From contig CAJTPH010000024.1 in assembly GCA_910578215.1 (NCBI GenBank), forward strand, positions 30,046 through 64,587: DNA of 34,542 bases. Reading direction: 5' to 3'. The position numbers were made by a program, and so were the translations under genes. The notes beneath the pieces are model-generated. The model did not search any database. It saw only the letters and a list, made by a program, of their open reading frames with translations, and had not been told where the DNA came from. The first letter of the stretch is position 1. Every line of letters begins with the position of its first letter. Positions 16,760 through 24,047 of this stretch are shown piece after piece. This stretch comes from an uncultured Acetatifactor sp. (GTDB lineage: Bacteria; Bacillota; Clostridia; Lachnospirales; Lachnospiraceae).

Positions 16760-17725
16760 CTAAGGCTGAACTGCCTGACTGTATTCCGTCCCCTTGCTGT
16801 AAGCAGGATAAGGATAAAAATATCCGCGGCTGACCTTGACAGAAAAACAGATAACCAAAATAACGGCTGTCAGCAAAATAAGAGTTGAAAAAATCCTGTA
16901 AAGTGCGGAACGATTGTTCATCACCAATACCATACGCCGTTTTGTTAATAAAAAGCCTGACACACTCAAGCTTACCCCGCTTACGCTGACACCCACTGCC
17001 GAAAGCTCCAATAACCGCAGCATGGTCAGCGCGTATTCCTTATGGTCTATTTTTCCTCTTAAAACAGACAACGCGCTGCGGTCACAGTCTATTTCGCACA
17101 AAACGTCAAATTCCCTTTTAGCCGCCCACGCTATGGGGTTAAACCAGTTCCGAATGCATATGACGTCATTAATTCTGCCTAAAACCATGTGCCCACGCTT
17201 AATATGCATGATCTCATGCTCTAAAACCGCCGTAAGCTGCACCTCTGAAAGCCTGGCAGCAACCTTTTTGTTTAAGATAATTTTCGGATGCACGACCCCG
17301 ATTACACACGCAGGATCATCTAACCCGCCAAAATAAACCGTCGGAATATTTTTTAATTTCGCCGCAACCGCACACTGAACACAAATTGAATTGATATGTC
17401 TCTCATCACAGATCCGGCAGCAGTTTATTGCCCGATACCCCATCTGCATCCTAAGCAGGCAGCAAAGAGCAGATAAAATAATTCCGCACCCCCATATAAA
17501 GCTTGCAAGCTTGTATCCCTCCACCCATATTTGTCTCTCCGGCGAAACAGGAAAAAGCCCCGGCGAAAAAACTGGAACCACATACAGTGCCATACCCCCA
17601 AAACCCGCCCAAAGCGGTAACACAATACGAAAAATACGATTTATCATAAAAGATACAATCGTAAAGACGCCGCCAATTAACGAGGTAAACAGTATGATAT
17701 AAAAAGCATTATAAAGGCTTGCCAT
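16760..17725 (-). CDS. BlaR1-type M56 membrane metalloprotease, sensor-less
   Basis: A 321-residue M56 peptidase. In BlaR1 systems such a protease inactivates the BlaI repressor once its sensor is triggered. Helices lie at about 7-27, 33-53 and 73-93. A cytoplasmic zinc-protease domain with HEIMH (about 170-174) follows, then a fourth helix near 285. Only some 25 residues follow that helix, so the penicillin-binding sensor of classical BlaR1 is absent. The loop before the protease has a CxxC-X8-CxxC arrangement (Cys103, 106, 115, 118). The ATG at 17725 is preferred: AGGAG lies seven bases ahead. The gene overlaps the end of blaI by 17 bases. Confidence 0.85.
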   Translation of the reverse strand: MASLYNAFYIILFTSLIGGVFTIVSFMINRIFRIVLPLWAGFGGMALYVVPVFSPGLFPVSPERQIWVEGYKLASFIWGCGIILSALCCLLRMQMGYRAINCCRICDERHINSICVQCAVAAKLKNIPTVYFGGLDDPACVIGVVHPKIILNKKVAARLSEVQLTAVLEHEIMHIKRGHMVLGRINDVICIRNWFNPIAWAAKREFDVLCEIDCDRSALSVLRGKIDHKEYALTMLRLLELSAVGVSVSGVSLSVSGFLLTKRRMVLVMNNRSALYRIFSTLILLTAVILVICFSVKVSRGYFYPYPAYSKGTEYSQAVQP

Positions 17726-18098
17726 TTGCATTCTCCTGTTCCTCAATCAGCGCTTTAAGCTCACTCAATTCGTCGGCGGATAAGCTGCCGCTTTTCACAA
17801 AGCCCCTGACCATTTGTGCCAGCGATCCGTTATATACACGGTTTAAAAAGCTTTTGCCCTCCGCGATCTGGCATTGTGCTTCCGATAAGGTGGAAGAATA
17901 CAAATAGCCCCTTCCCTGCCTTTCCGTGGACAGGACCCCCTTTTTGACCAGGCGTGCAAGATATGTCTGAACCGTAGTGCTGCTCCAGTTCATATGTTTC
18001 AGGGCGCTCAATATTTCGGGCAGCGTCCTTGGAGAATCCTCCCATATAATTTTCATTACGAGCCATTCTGATTCTGAGATAGAAACCGGAATTTTCAT
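17709..18098 (-). CDS. BlaI/MecI-family transcriptional repressor
   Basis: A 129-residue winged-helix repressor. The N-terminal domain (ISESEWLVMKIIW, LPEILSAL, STTVQTYLARLVKKGVLS, then the wing GRGYLYSS) matches BlaI/MecI/CopY proteins. The C-terminal half (about 75-129) is the dimerization and cleavage region. It is preceded by a strong AAAGGAG site and an operator-decorated promoter (18111-18161), so it is very likely self-repressed. It is cotranscribed with the M56 protease gene. Its likely second target is the ABC exporter unit starting at 16611. Confidence 0.92.
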   Translation of the reverse strand: MKIPVSISESEWLVMKIIWEDSPRTLPEILSALKHMNWSSTTVQTYLARLVKKGVLSTERQGRGYLYSSTLSEAQCQIAEGKSFLNRVYNGSLAQMVRGFVKSGSLSADELSELKALIEEQENANGKPL

Positions 18099-18110
18099 AT
18101 CGTCTCCTTT

Positions 18111-18161
18111 AATTGATATTATGTAGTTCTATATTAGTCTAAAAACTACATAATGTCAATT
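18111..18161. promoter_or_regulatory. Paired operator around the blaI promoter
   Basis: Two 18-base blocks, 18111-18128 and 18144-18161, are inverted copies with 17 of 18 matches, 15 bases apart. Each contains ACTACAT in one orientation. One overlaps the -35 and the other lies over the transcription start, as expected of an autorepressed BlaI promoter. Confidence 0.7.
18131..18159 (-). promoter_or_regulatory. Promoter of blaI-M56 genes
   Basis: Minus-strand TTGACA (18154-18159), 17-base spacer, TAATAT (18131-18136): near consensus. The predicted start is about 18125, giving a short leader to the ATG at 18098. Confidence 0.8.
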
Positions 18162-18176
18162 AATTTTTCAGGGCGC

Positions 18177-18584
18177 CTAATAATTTTTCAAATGCTCATA
18201 ACCAGACAATATTTTATTTCCTCTTGAATCAACATGATAGACCAGCTCATCATACCCCAATGGATTATGCGCTCCCACCTGCGGCGTAACGCCAAATTTA
18301 ACTGAAATTAATCCTGGCTCTTTTTTCCAGACATCCAATACCTTTACCTCATAATTATATACTTCAATTTCTCCCAAATAAATGTTTGAATAATACTTTG
18401 TAATTTCACTTGTAATATTTTCAATAAATAGTGCCACAATCAATTCGTCCGTGATTTCTTCCCTTGTTACAGAATCCACATTAAATGTTTCCATGACCGG
18501 TTTCCTGCTTTTGGGATAAAAATAAATAAAAAGAAAAGACATGACTATCAATACACAGACCATCGGCAGTATATACTTTTTCAT
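18177..18584 (-). CDS. DUF3888-like secreted or membrane-anchored protein
   Basis: A 135-residue protein with one N-terminal hydrophobic helix (about 4-22) and an extracellular domain. The segments ITDELIVALF, YYSNIYLG, VLDVWKK and VGAHNPLGYDELVYHV follow the order seen in DUF3888 proteins, where a GAHNPP-like motif is characteristic. The ATG at 18584 has TGGAG about five bases ahead; the longer frame to 18683 lacks a ribosome site. Its stop lies 18 bases before the blaI -35, so it is a separate unit or reads into blaI. The function of the family is unknown. Confidence 0.6.
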   Translation of the reverse strand: MKKYILPMVCVLIVMSFLFIYFYPKSRKPVMETFNVDSVTREEITDELIVALFIENITSEITKYYSNIYLGEIEVYNYEVKVLDVWKKEPGLISVKFGVTPQVGAHNPLGYDELVYHVDSRGNKILSGYEHLKNY

Positions 18585-18715
18585 CAGACTCCAAAAACCT
18601 TTTTTTCTATATCTACAGCATAAACCGCCAAAATATTCCAGCTGCATATACAAACAGAAAGAATGATAGAACGAAAAGAGCAAAGCCCCCTGCTTTTTCC
18701 GCCGACGCCCCTCCT

Positions 18716-19486
18716 TTACACCTGCCTCTTATTAAACACCGGAATACACGCTGCGAAGCAGACCACGCAAAGAATGACCGTAACGATCATGGCGGCAGAA
18801 TATGTCCGCGCTTCGCTTACTCCATAGATCAGGGAATTGCCGTCCGTCAGCAGGGTGGGCACATACTCCTTTACCTTCGGAAACAGACCAATCAGGTACG
18901 ATGCAAGGACTATGCCACCGGTTCCCGCAAGCACGCCTGTGTTTGATTTCGCGAGGGCGGAAAGCAGTACGCTCAACGCAGTCACCCAAAGACCGAACAT
19001 CCACCAGCAGACCGCGGAAAACGCCAGATTTTGGGCGGCTGAATTATCCCAGAAATACGCGTTATATGCAAAGGTGATCCCAAAGCAGAGCCAATAGCCC
19101 GCCGTCCACAGGATAGAAAGAACCGCCGCCTTGGAAGCCGCCACCTTATACCTTTCAATCCCCTTTGTTAAAACCAGCACCAATGTACCCGTCTGATATT
19201 CCCTGGTGAAAATACTGCTCTGGAGCAGAATAAACACAATCAACCCTATGGGAATATTCTTGAAAAACTGCACCCAGGAGTCCATTGCGCTCACGGTAAC
19301 GGAAGTTACCGTTATACCGCTCTCCGCAAGGGAATCTGCCATCACCTGAAAAAGCCACGGCGTTAATTTGGCCACCGCCGGATTCATAATACCAAACAAA
19401 ATAAACAGCATCCCAAGGATCATCAGCCGTCCGGAACGGCACTGCTCCATCCACTCCTTTTTCATAAAGGCAAACAGAGACCTCAT
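18716..19486 (-). CDS. ABC-2 permease of MerR-linked exporter
   Basis: A 256-residue permease with six helices. It begins MRSLFAFMKKEWMEQCRSGR, the amphipathic start of ABC-2 permeases. The first extracellular loop is about 60 residues, followed by the coupling segment STIFTREYQ-like SSIFTREYQTGTLVLVLTKG. Its ATG overlaps the ATPase gene stop by 4 bases. It closes the operon merR - PLDc_N - ATPase - permease. The substrate is unknown; similar systems export antimicrobial peptides. Confidence 0.82.
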   Translation of the reverse strand: MRSLFAFMKKEWMEQCRSGRLMILGMLFILFGIMNPAVAKLTPWLFQVMADSLAESGITVTSVTVSAMDSWVQFFKNIPIGLIVFILLQSSIFTREYQTGTLVLVLTKGIERYKVAASKAAVLSILWTAGYWLCFGITFAYNAYFWDNSAAQNLAFSAVCWWMFGLWVTALSVLLSALAKSNTGVLAGTGGIVLASYLIGLFPKVKEYVPTLLTDGNSLIYGVSEARTYSAAMIVTVILCVVCFAACIPVFNKRQV

Positions 19487-20382
19487 TTTTCAACCACCTC
19501 CATAAACAAAGACTCTAACGTAGGCTCCACCCGCTGCACCTTTAAAAGAGGAATCTGCCTGTCAGCCAAGTAGCGCAGCACCTCAAATACACTGTGCTCC
19601 TTTTCGCTGAAGCAAAGCTGATTCCCTTCCGTCTGCCGCATACCGGGAAATGCAAGACAAACATCTGACATATCCGCCCGTTTTTCGGTTTCCAGAAGAT
19701 ATTCCTCCGTGCGGCAGCCTGACTTAATATCTCCAAGCCTTCCCTGGATCTGAACCACACCGTCGTTTAAAAATGCAATATCGGTGCATATACGTTCGCA
19801 ATCCGTAAGTATATGTGTGGAAAACAACACGGTAGCCTGTTCCCTGACCGCCAGGATGATATCCAATATTTCTTTTCTGCCCACAGGGTCCAGGGCAGAG
19901 GTAGGTTCGTCGCAAATCAACAGCTTCGGGCGATGCAGCAGCGCCTGAGCAATGCCCAGCCGCTGTTTCATTCCTCTTGAAAAGCCCCTGATGCGGTGCC
20001 TTTCACCGCCAAGTCCCACCAGCTCCAAAAGCTCCTTGCTTCTTGCCCTGATCTCATCCCTATGCATTCCGGTTATTTCACCGCAAAAGGAAAGATATTC
20101 CGGCGCGGTCATAAAAGGATAGAACTCCGGCACATCGGGCAAATACCCGATAAACCGGTTGGTAGCCGTCTGTCCGTAAATCACCCTTTCTCCCGCAACC
20201 GCAATCTCTCCTCTGTCCGCTTTCATAAACCCCAGCACAGTCTTCATCGTCGTTGTCTTGCCGGCGCCGTTTTTGCCAATAAAGCCGAAAATACTGTGCT
20301 CGGGCACAGACAGCTCCAGCCCCTTCAAAACCTCCTTGTCGCCGAAACGTTTATGCAGGCCGGTTATGTGAAGCATATCCAT
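19483..20382 (-). CDS. ABC transporter ATPase of MerR-linked exporter
   Basis: A 299-residue ATPase of the BcrA-like export class. Walker A GKNGAGKTT (about 35-43), signature FSRGMKQRLG, Walker B LLICDEPTSALDP, switch histidine in LFSTHILTD. The signature has FSRG in place of LSGG, which is common in this class. A C-terminal regulatory extension follows (about 215-299). The start at 20382 directly follows the stop of the PLDc_N gene and uses a GGGAGG site inside it, so translation is coupled. Confidence 0.9.
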   Translation of the reverse strand: MDMLHITGLHKRFGDKEVLKGLELSVPEHSIFGFIGKNGAGKTTTMKTVLGFMKADRGEIAVAGERVIYGQTATNRFIGYLPDVPEFYPFMTAPEYLSFCGEITGMHRDEIRARSKELLELVGLGGERHRIRGFSRGMKQRLGIAQALLHRPKLLICDEPTSALDPVGRKEILDIILAVREQATVLFSTHILTDCERICTDIAFLNDGVVQIQGRLGDIKSGCRTEEYLLETEKRADMSDVCLAFPGMRQTEGNQLCFSEKEHSVFEVLRYLADRQIPLLKVQRVEPTLESLFMEVVEK

Positions 20383-20586
20383 TTACGCGTCCTCCCTGCC
20401 CAGCAAAAAATAAAGGATGGGTCCCACAAAATTCATAAACACAATCGTGACGACCAGCCACAAGGTGCGGTTGCCCCTTTTATAGCTTTGATGCGTCAGA
20501 ATGTGATAAAGCGTGTAGCCCAGCAAAGCAAGCTGCACAATGACCAGCGGAATTAAAAAGGGAAGAAATTCCATTATTTTATCCAT
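20383..20586 (-). CDS. PLDc_N domain small membrane protein
   Basis: A 67-residue protein with two helices (about 8-27 and 42-62), a basic loop (SYKRGNRTLW) and the ending FVGPILYFLLGREDA. This pattern is the PLDc_N domain, found alone or at the front of cardiolipin synthases. Here it stands alone between a MerR regulator and an ABC exporter. It overlaps the merR stop by 8 bases, with AGGAGG inside the merR end. It probably acts as a small helper of the exporter or of immunity; it has no catalytic residues. Confidence 0.82.
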   Translation of the reverse strand: MDKIMEFLPFLIPLVIVQLALLGYTLYHILTHQSYKRGNRTLWLVVTIVFMNFVGPILYFLLGREDA

Positions 20587-21439
20587 TATTTCGTTCCTCC
20601 TTTCCCAAGCTTCGTTTCTTTTTTTCCATGTCCTGTTCCTTTTCTCTCATACCTTGTTCCTCCTTTTCCGTACCCTGCCCCTTTTGTCTCATGCTCCGTT
20701 CCTCCTTTTCCGTATCCTGCCCCGCTTTACCGTAGGTTTCCACACAGAAGCCCTTATACCCGCAGTCGGGGCAGGTAAGCTTTCTGAGCGTCGGCGTATG
20801 CCTTGACCACAGGGCCTCTTTAAGCTTCGGCCTGAACATCTCATGGCACCGGGGACAGATGTAGGCAACCCGTCTGAAATAAAAGGCGGATAACCATACT
20901 GCATAGGGAACGGCTATCAGCGCATACATGGCAAAATACCACCCTGTTCCTGTGGTGATCCATATAATGACGGATATCCACTGTATAATGGTGAGCGGAA
21001 TGCCTGCAATCAGCAAAATTCCATGAAGCCTTTTCAGCTTTTTCCTGTTTTCCATCACATAAGCAATATCACCGATGGAATCAACTGAAAAATTCTCCAC
21101 GGACCTCAGCTCCCTTTTGATGCCCTCAAGCACAGCCAGCTTTGCCTGCCGCTCGCTTACCTCCTCCTTTAGAAGCTTCTCCTGCTGCTCAAGCAAGACA
21201 GAGATGACGCCGCCGGGCTCCTCCTGGGACAGCAATTCTCCTATGCTGTTCAGCGAGATGCCCGCATCCCGAAGAAAACAGATTATTTTCATCCGCTTCA
21301 GATCCTGCACGGTATACAGACGGCGTCCGCCCTCCGACAGCTCGCTGGGCGTCAGAATATTTCTTGAATCATAATACTGCACTGTTCTTACAGATACGCC
21401 GCAGAGCCTGGCAATCTCTCCCGTGGTGTATTTTGACAT
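20579..21439 (-). CDS. MerR-family regulator with membrane helices and zinc ribbon
   Basis: A 286-residue composite regulator. Residues 1-70 are a MerR DNA-binding domain (TTGEIARLCGVSVRTVQYYD, then GGRRLYTVQDLKRM). Residues 78-115 form the usual dimer coiled coil. Two membrane helices follow (about 139-161 and 167-187), then a CPRC...CPDC zinc ribbon (Cys195, 198, 223, 226) and a charged tail of three 14-residue repeats (241-282). A GGAGAGG site precedes the ATG. It heads the operon with the PLDc_N and ABC genes, and its promoter has the 19-base spacer typical of MerR-activated genes. Inference: it senses a membrane or envelope ligand and activates its own exporter. Confidence 0.88.
   Translation of the reverse strand: MSKYTTGEIARLCGVSVRTVQYYDSRNILTPSELSEGGRRLYTVQDLKRMKIICFLRDAGISLNSIGELLSQEEPGGVISVLLEQQEKLLKEEVSERQAKLAVLEGIKRELRSVENFSVDSIGDIAYVMENRKKLKRLHGILLIAGIPLTIIQWISVIIWITTGTGWYFAMYALIAVPYAVWLSAFYFRRVAYICPRCHEMFRPKLKEALWSRHTPTLRKLTCPDCGYKGFCVETYGKAGQDTEKEERSMRQKGQGTEKEEQGMREKEQDMEKKKRSLGKEERNNG
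20594..20719 (-). repeat. Three 42-bp tandem repeats encoding 14-residue units
   Basis: The MerR tail reads QDTEKEERSMRQKG, QGTEKEEQGMREKE, QDMEKKKRSLGKEE. The first two DNA copies are very similar over the segment starting GTTCCTCCTTTTCCGTA (20656 and 20698, a 42-base step). Copy number may vary between strains. Confidence 0.8.
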
Positions 21440-21522
21440 GTCTACCTCTCCTTACAACGCTTATTTTTTCATTTCGGCAGGAAAACAGGCGCATACAATA
21501 TGAAGATTTACAATATGAACGT

Positions 21523-21555
21523 TTGCCTTCGCCGGATATGGCGGCGAAAAGGCAA
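21523..21555 (-). promoter_or_regulatory. Leader hairpin of the merR operon
   Basis: Twelve paired bases with a two-base bulge: TTGCCTTCGCCG (21523-21534) against CGGCGAAAAGGCAA (21542-21555). It lies inside the predicted merR leader, about 85 bases before the ATG, and has no U-run, so it is not a simple terminator. Confidence 0.5.
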
Positions 21556-21617
21556 GCCTGCAAAATATGCCAAAGCCCACGGCACCGAAGACACGCAGCG
21601 GATGGATTCTGAAGTGT

Positions 21618-21648
21618 ATTCTACAACATTACGCAGCGTAATATGCAA
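21618..21648 (-). promoter_or_regulatory. MerR-type promoter and operator of the merR operon
   Basis: Minus-strand -35 TTGCAT (21643-21648) and -10 TAGAAT (21618-21623) are 19 bases apart, the over-long spacer that MerR proteins correct by twisting DNA. The spacer contains the dyad ATTACGC-N-GCGTAAT (21628-21642). A further half-site CCTTACGC lies just upstream. The leader to the ATG at 21439 is about 170 bases. Confidence 0.78.
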
Positions 21649-21695
21649 TACCTTACGCAGGGGGATTTTTCAGGATTTCATCAAAATTAAACATA

Positions 21696-21720
21696 AAGAG
21701 GCGGAAAAACCGCCCCTTGT
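21696..21720 (-). terminator. Intrinsic terminator
   Basis: On the minus strand AAGGGGCGG, loop TTTTT, CCGCCTCTT, followed by TATGTTTAATTTT. It would end the candidate small RNA or any readthrough from the FtsX-type ABC operon before the merR promoter. Confidence 0.7.
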
Positions 21721-21836
21721 TTCTATTCATCCTGTTTAAAAAGCTTTGTTATTTTGCCAACCTTATCATTTTTTGCACTGACCTGGTTCGGAGCCTCCGC
21801 AAATCCCCTTCCGGCTTCCCCCGGCGGTATGGGCTA
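21696..21836 (-). ncRNA. Candidate standalone small RNA
   Basis: About 140 bases lie between a promoter (21842-21870) and a terminator (21696-21720), both on the minus strand, after the ABC ATPase gene and before the merR promoter. No open reading frame with a ribosome site is present; only a minimal ATG-ATA-AGG frame of six codons exists. I compared it with SRP RNA, 6S and tracrRNA patterns from memory and found no match. The evidence is positional only. Confidence 0.4.
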
Positions 21837-21841
21837 TTATC

Positions 21842-21870
21842 ATTATACCGCCCATGCCGGAAAAAAACAA
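21842..21870 (-). promoter_or_regulatory. Promoter of the candidate small RNA
   Basis: Minus-strand TTGTTT (21865-21870), 17-base spacer, consensus TATAAT (21842-21847). The inverted repeat GGCGGTAT / ATACCGCC (21823-21830 and 21845-21852) spans the -10 and the start point, like an operator. Outer arms TCCGGC / GCCGGA (21810-21815 and 21856-21861) extend it. Confidence 0.55.
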
Positions 21871-21908
21871 TGCACACTTGTAATTCATCCCGAGCGCCGG
21901 TGAAAGGG

Positions 21909-22529
21909 CTATGCCAATTCGCCCTTTTTCAAATGCAGGATTACGTCCGCCTGTTTTGCAAGCTCATCCGAATGGGTAACGATTATCACGCACTTATTCA
22001 TCTGATGGGCACACTCCTTTAAAATATCCGTGATGCCGGCCGCCGTAACCTTATCCAGATTTCCCGTGGGCTCATCCGCCAGAATAACGCTTGTGTCAGA
22101 CGCCAGGGCACGGGCGATGGCTACTCGCTGCTGTTGTCCCCCGGAAAGCTTCAGTACATTCCGGCCGCATTCTTCCTCGCTCAGCCCCACACGCTCCAAG
22201 ACAGACAGAGGGGACAGCCTGGATGTCAGCGCAACGTTTTCCTTTGGCGTCAGATAGTCTATCAGGTTGTAGCTCTGAAAGATAAAGGAAACATTGCTCT
22301 TTCGGTGTGCCGCCAGCCCTTTCTTTTCTATATCCTCGCCGTTGTACAGAATCTGTCCTTCCTGGGGGCGGTCCAGCCCTCCAAGCAGGGAAAGCAGGGT
22401 AGTTTTACCGCAGCCTGACCGGCCCAGAATGGCATACATCCTGCCTCGCTCCATTTGAACATTGACGCCTCTTAACACGGTCTGCCTGCCATAAGAATAC
22501 TTTACATTTTTCATTTCCAAAATAGACAT
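21909..22529 (-). CDS. MacB/LolD-type ABC ATPase
   Basis: A 206-residue ATPase of the class that pairs with FtsX-type permeases. Walker A GRSGCGKTT (about 34-42), signature LSGGQQQRVAIARAL, Walker B VILADEPTGNLD, switch histidine in IVTHSDELA. In Firmicutes these transporters often remove or sense antimicrobial peptides together with a two-component system, which is present upstream here. The ATG has a GGGAGG site. Last gene of the unit 25355-21909, 44 bases after the permease gene. Confidence 0.92.
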   Translation of the reverse strand: MSILEMKNVKYSYGRQTVLRGVNVQMERGRMYAILGRSGCGKTTLLSLLGGLDRPQEGQILYNGEDIEKKGLAAHRKSNVSFIFQSYNLIDYLTPKENVALTSRLSPLSVLERVGLSEEECGRNVLKLSGGQQQRVAIARALASDTSVILADEPTGNLDKVTAAGITDILKECAHQMNKCVIIVTHSDELAKQADVILHLKKGELA

Positions 22530-22573
22530 ACTGTTTTCCTCCCATGCCCTGATTCGCCTTATCGGCTGCCAAT

Positions 22574-24037
22574 TTACTCATATTTTGTAAGGATTTCCTT
22601 CGGTTTCATTCTCATAACCGGAATACCTGCCACGCACACGCAAAGCAGAATAACCGACAGCTCCGTGGCATACACCGCAATCAAATTATCGGGAGCTATA
22701 TCCACGGTTATTTTCTCCACCCTTGGAGCGGAAAAAACAGGGGTTAAATCAATGCTGGTGGCAGAAATCGGCGCTCTGGAATCTACCGCTTCCGAATCCT
22801 GCCCGTCCCCGGTCTGTTCATTTGACTGTGCAAGCAGCATATTTCCCACATCATCTCCGGCAGCTCTGCTCACGATATAGGCGCTGCCAAAGGCAAGAAC
22901 CGTAATAAACGCTGCCTCTGCAATCCGCTGTACAAGGATATTCCATTTGCCCTTGCCCATTGAAAGCAGAATCCCCGTTTCATAAATCCGCAGCTTTGCC
23001 CAAATGCTCAGAAGCAGAATGAGTATTCCCGTTCCGGCAATGCTGATCGCCAAAATCATAACGCGGACGATATAATCCATGCTGCTCAACGCCCCCTCCG
23101 CGCTCTCATAATTTGTGTTATCGATGGCGATTTTAAAACAGCTCCAGTCAATTGCCTTATTTTGTTGTACTCTGCTGATAACAGAATCCATTTCGGCAGG
23201 GTCATTAACACTGAACGTAACCTTTTGATATCCCGAATCTACGCCAAACAATTCATCCTGTATGTTTAAAAACTGCAATAAGGACTGTGAATCAACAAAT
23301 ACCCAGTTTTCAAGCATTTGCCGCCGTGAGATAAACCGGTCCGTCTGCTGCTCCCCGTTAATGTCAAATATGCCAACCACCTCAAAGGCGCACTGCTGCT
23401 TATCGACGGGAATGTCAATGCCTACCACTTCACGGTCAACCACAAGCGTGAGCCTGTCGCCCAGCGCAATATGGTTTAGTTCAGCCAGATCGCGGCTGAT
23501 GACCGCCTGCCCTGCCGTATCGCCTGTAAACATTTTCCCCTGCGTGATCTCCAGATAATGATTTGCAAAATAAGAGCAGCGCTCCAGGGAATTCCAGCCA
23601 TGTATCGCTGCTATCCGCGCGGTAGCCGGAGAAAAATAATTCTGTGAATTATCAAGTAAATTACAATACTCTCCATCCTCCGTTTTCAGCTTTGCCACCG
23701 ATTCAATGCTTGCTCCGTACCCGGTAATACCGGACGTTTTCATGACCTCGTCAATAACCGCATGGTCTAAAAATGGTCCGGCATAATAGCTTGCGGCAAA
23801 TCCTTCCCCAGAGCCGAGGTTCCAGTTTTTCATATTTGCGGAATTGCTCTTATCAATCTCCATACTGAAGGTTCCTCCAAGCCGCTGCCTCAGATTTGAC
23901 GCGGCCGAATCAGAAGCTCTCAGAATTGCCGCCCCCATCAAAGCGGAGGTACTGACCGTAAGTAAGACAAAATAAATGATAAGGCTCTGCTGCCACTTCC
24001 TTGTAACATACAAAACCGCTCTCTTTATAACGCTCAT
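22574..24037 (-). CDS. FtsX-type ABC permease (second)
   Basis: A 487-residue permease with an N-terminal helix (about 18-38), a large extracellular domain (about 40-310) and three C-terminal helices with the FtsX core: TGILILLLSIWAKLRIYETGILLSMGKGKWNILVQRI. The C-terminal end MKPKEILTKYE is the family's usual cytoplasmic tail. It shares its opening pattern (KRAVLYVTRKWQQSL) with the permease gene 10 bases upstream, so the two arose by duplication and probably form a heterodimer with the ATPase. An extracellular stretch rich in Gln, Ser and Asp (about 385-435) separates the last helices. Confidence 0.88.
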   Translation of the reverse strand: MSVIKRAVLYVTRKWQQSLIIYFVLLTVSTSALMGAAILRASDSAASNLRQRLGGTFSMEIDKSNSANMKNWNLGSGEGFAASYYAGPFLDHAVIDEVMKTSGITGYGASIESVAKLKTEDGEYCNLLDNSQNYFSPATARIAAIHGWNSLERCSYFANHYLEITQGKMFTGDTAGQAVISRDLAELNHIALGDRLTLVVDREVVGIDIPVDKQQCAFEVVGIFDINGEQQTDRFISRRQMLENWVFVDSQSLLQFLNIQDELFGVDSGYQKVTFSVNDPAEMDSVISRVQQNKAIDWSCFKIAIDNTNYESAEGALSSMDYIVRVMILAISIAGTGILILLLSIWAKLRIYETGILLSMGKGKWNILVQRIAEAAFITVLAFGSAYIVSRAAGDDVGNMLLAQSNEQTGDGQDSEAVDSRAPISATSIDLTPVFSAPRVEKITVDIAPDNLIAVYATELSVILLCVCVAGIPVMRMKPKEILTKYE

Positions 24038-24047
24038 ATTTTCTCCT

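Noticed and set aside
21500..21739. 79-codon plus-strand frame between merR and the ABC operon
   Set aside because: It lies across the merR promoter, leader hairpin and a terminator, has no ribosome site and no recognisable domain.
21722..21836. Resemblance to SRP RNA because of AACCAGGTCAG and GCCGGAAGG
   Set aside because: The two elements occur in the wrong order and without the GGTCCGGAAGGAAGCAGCC core.
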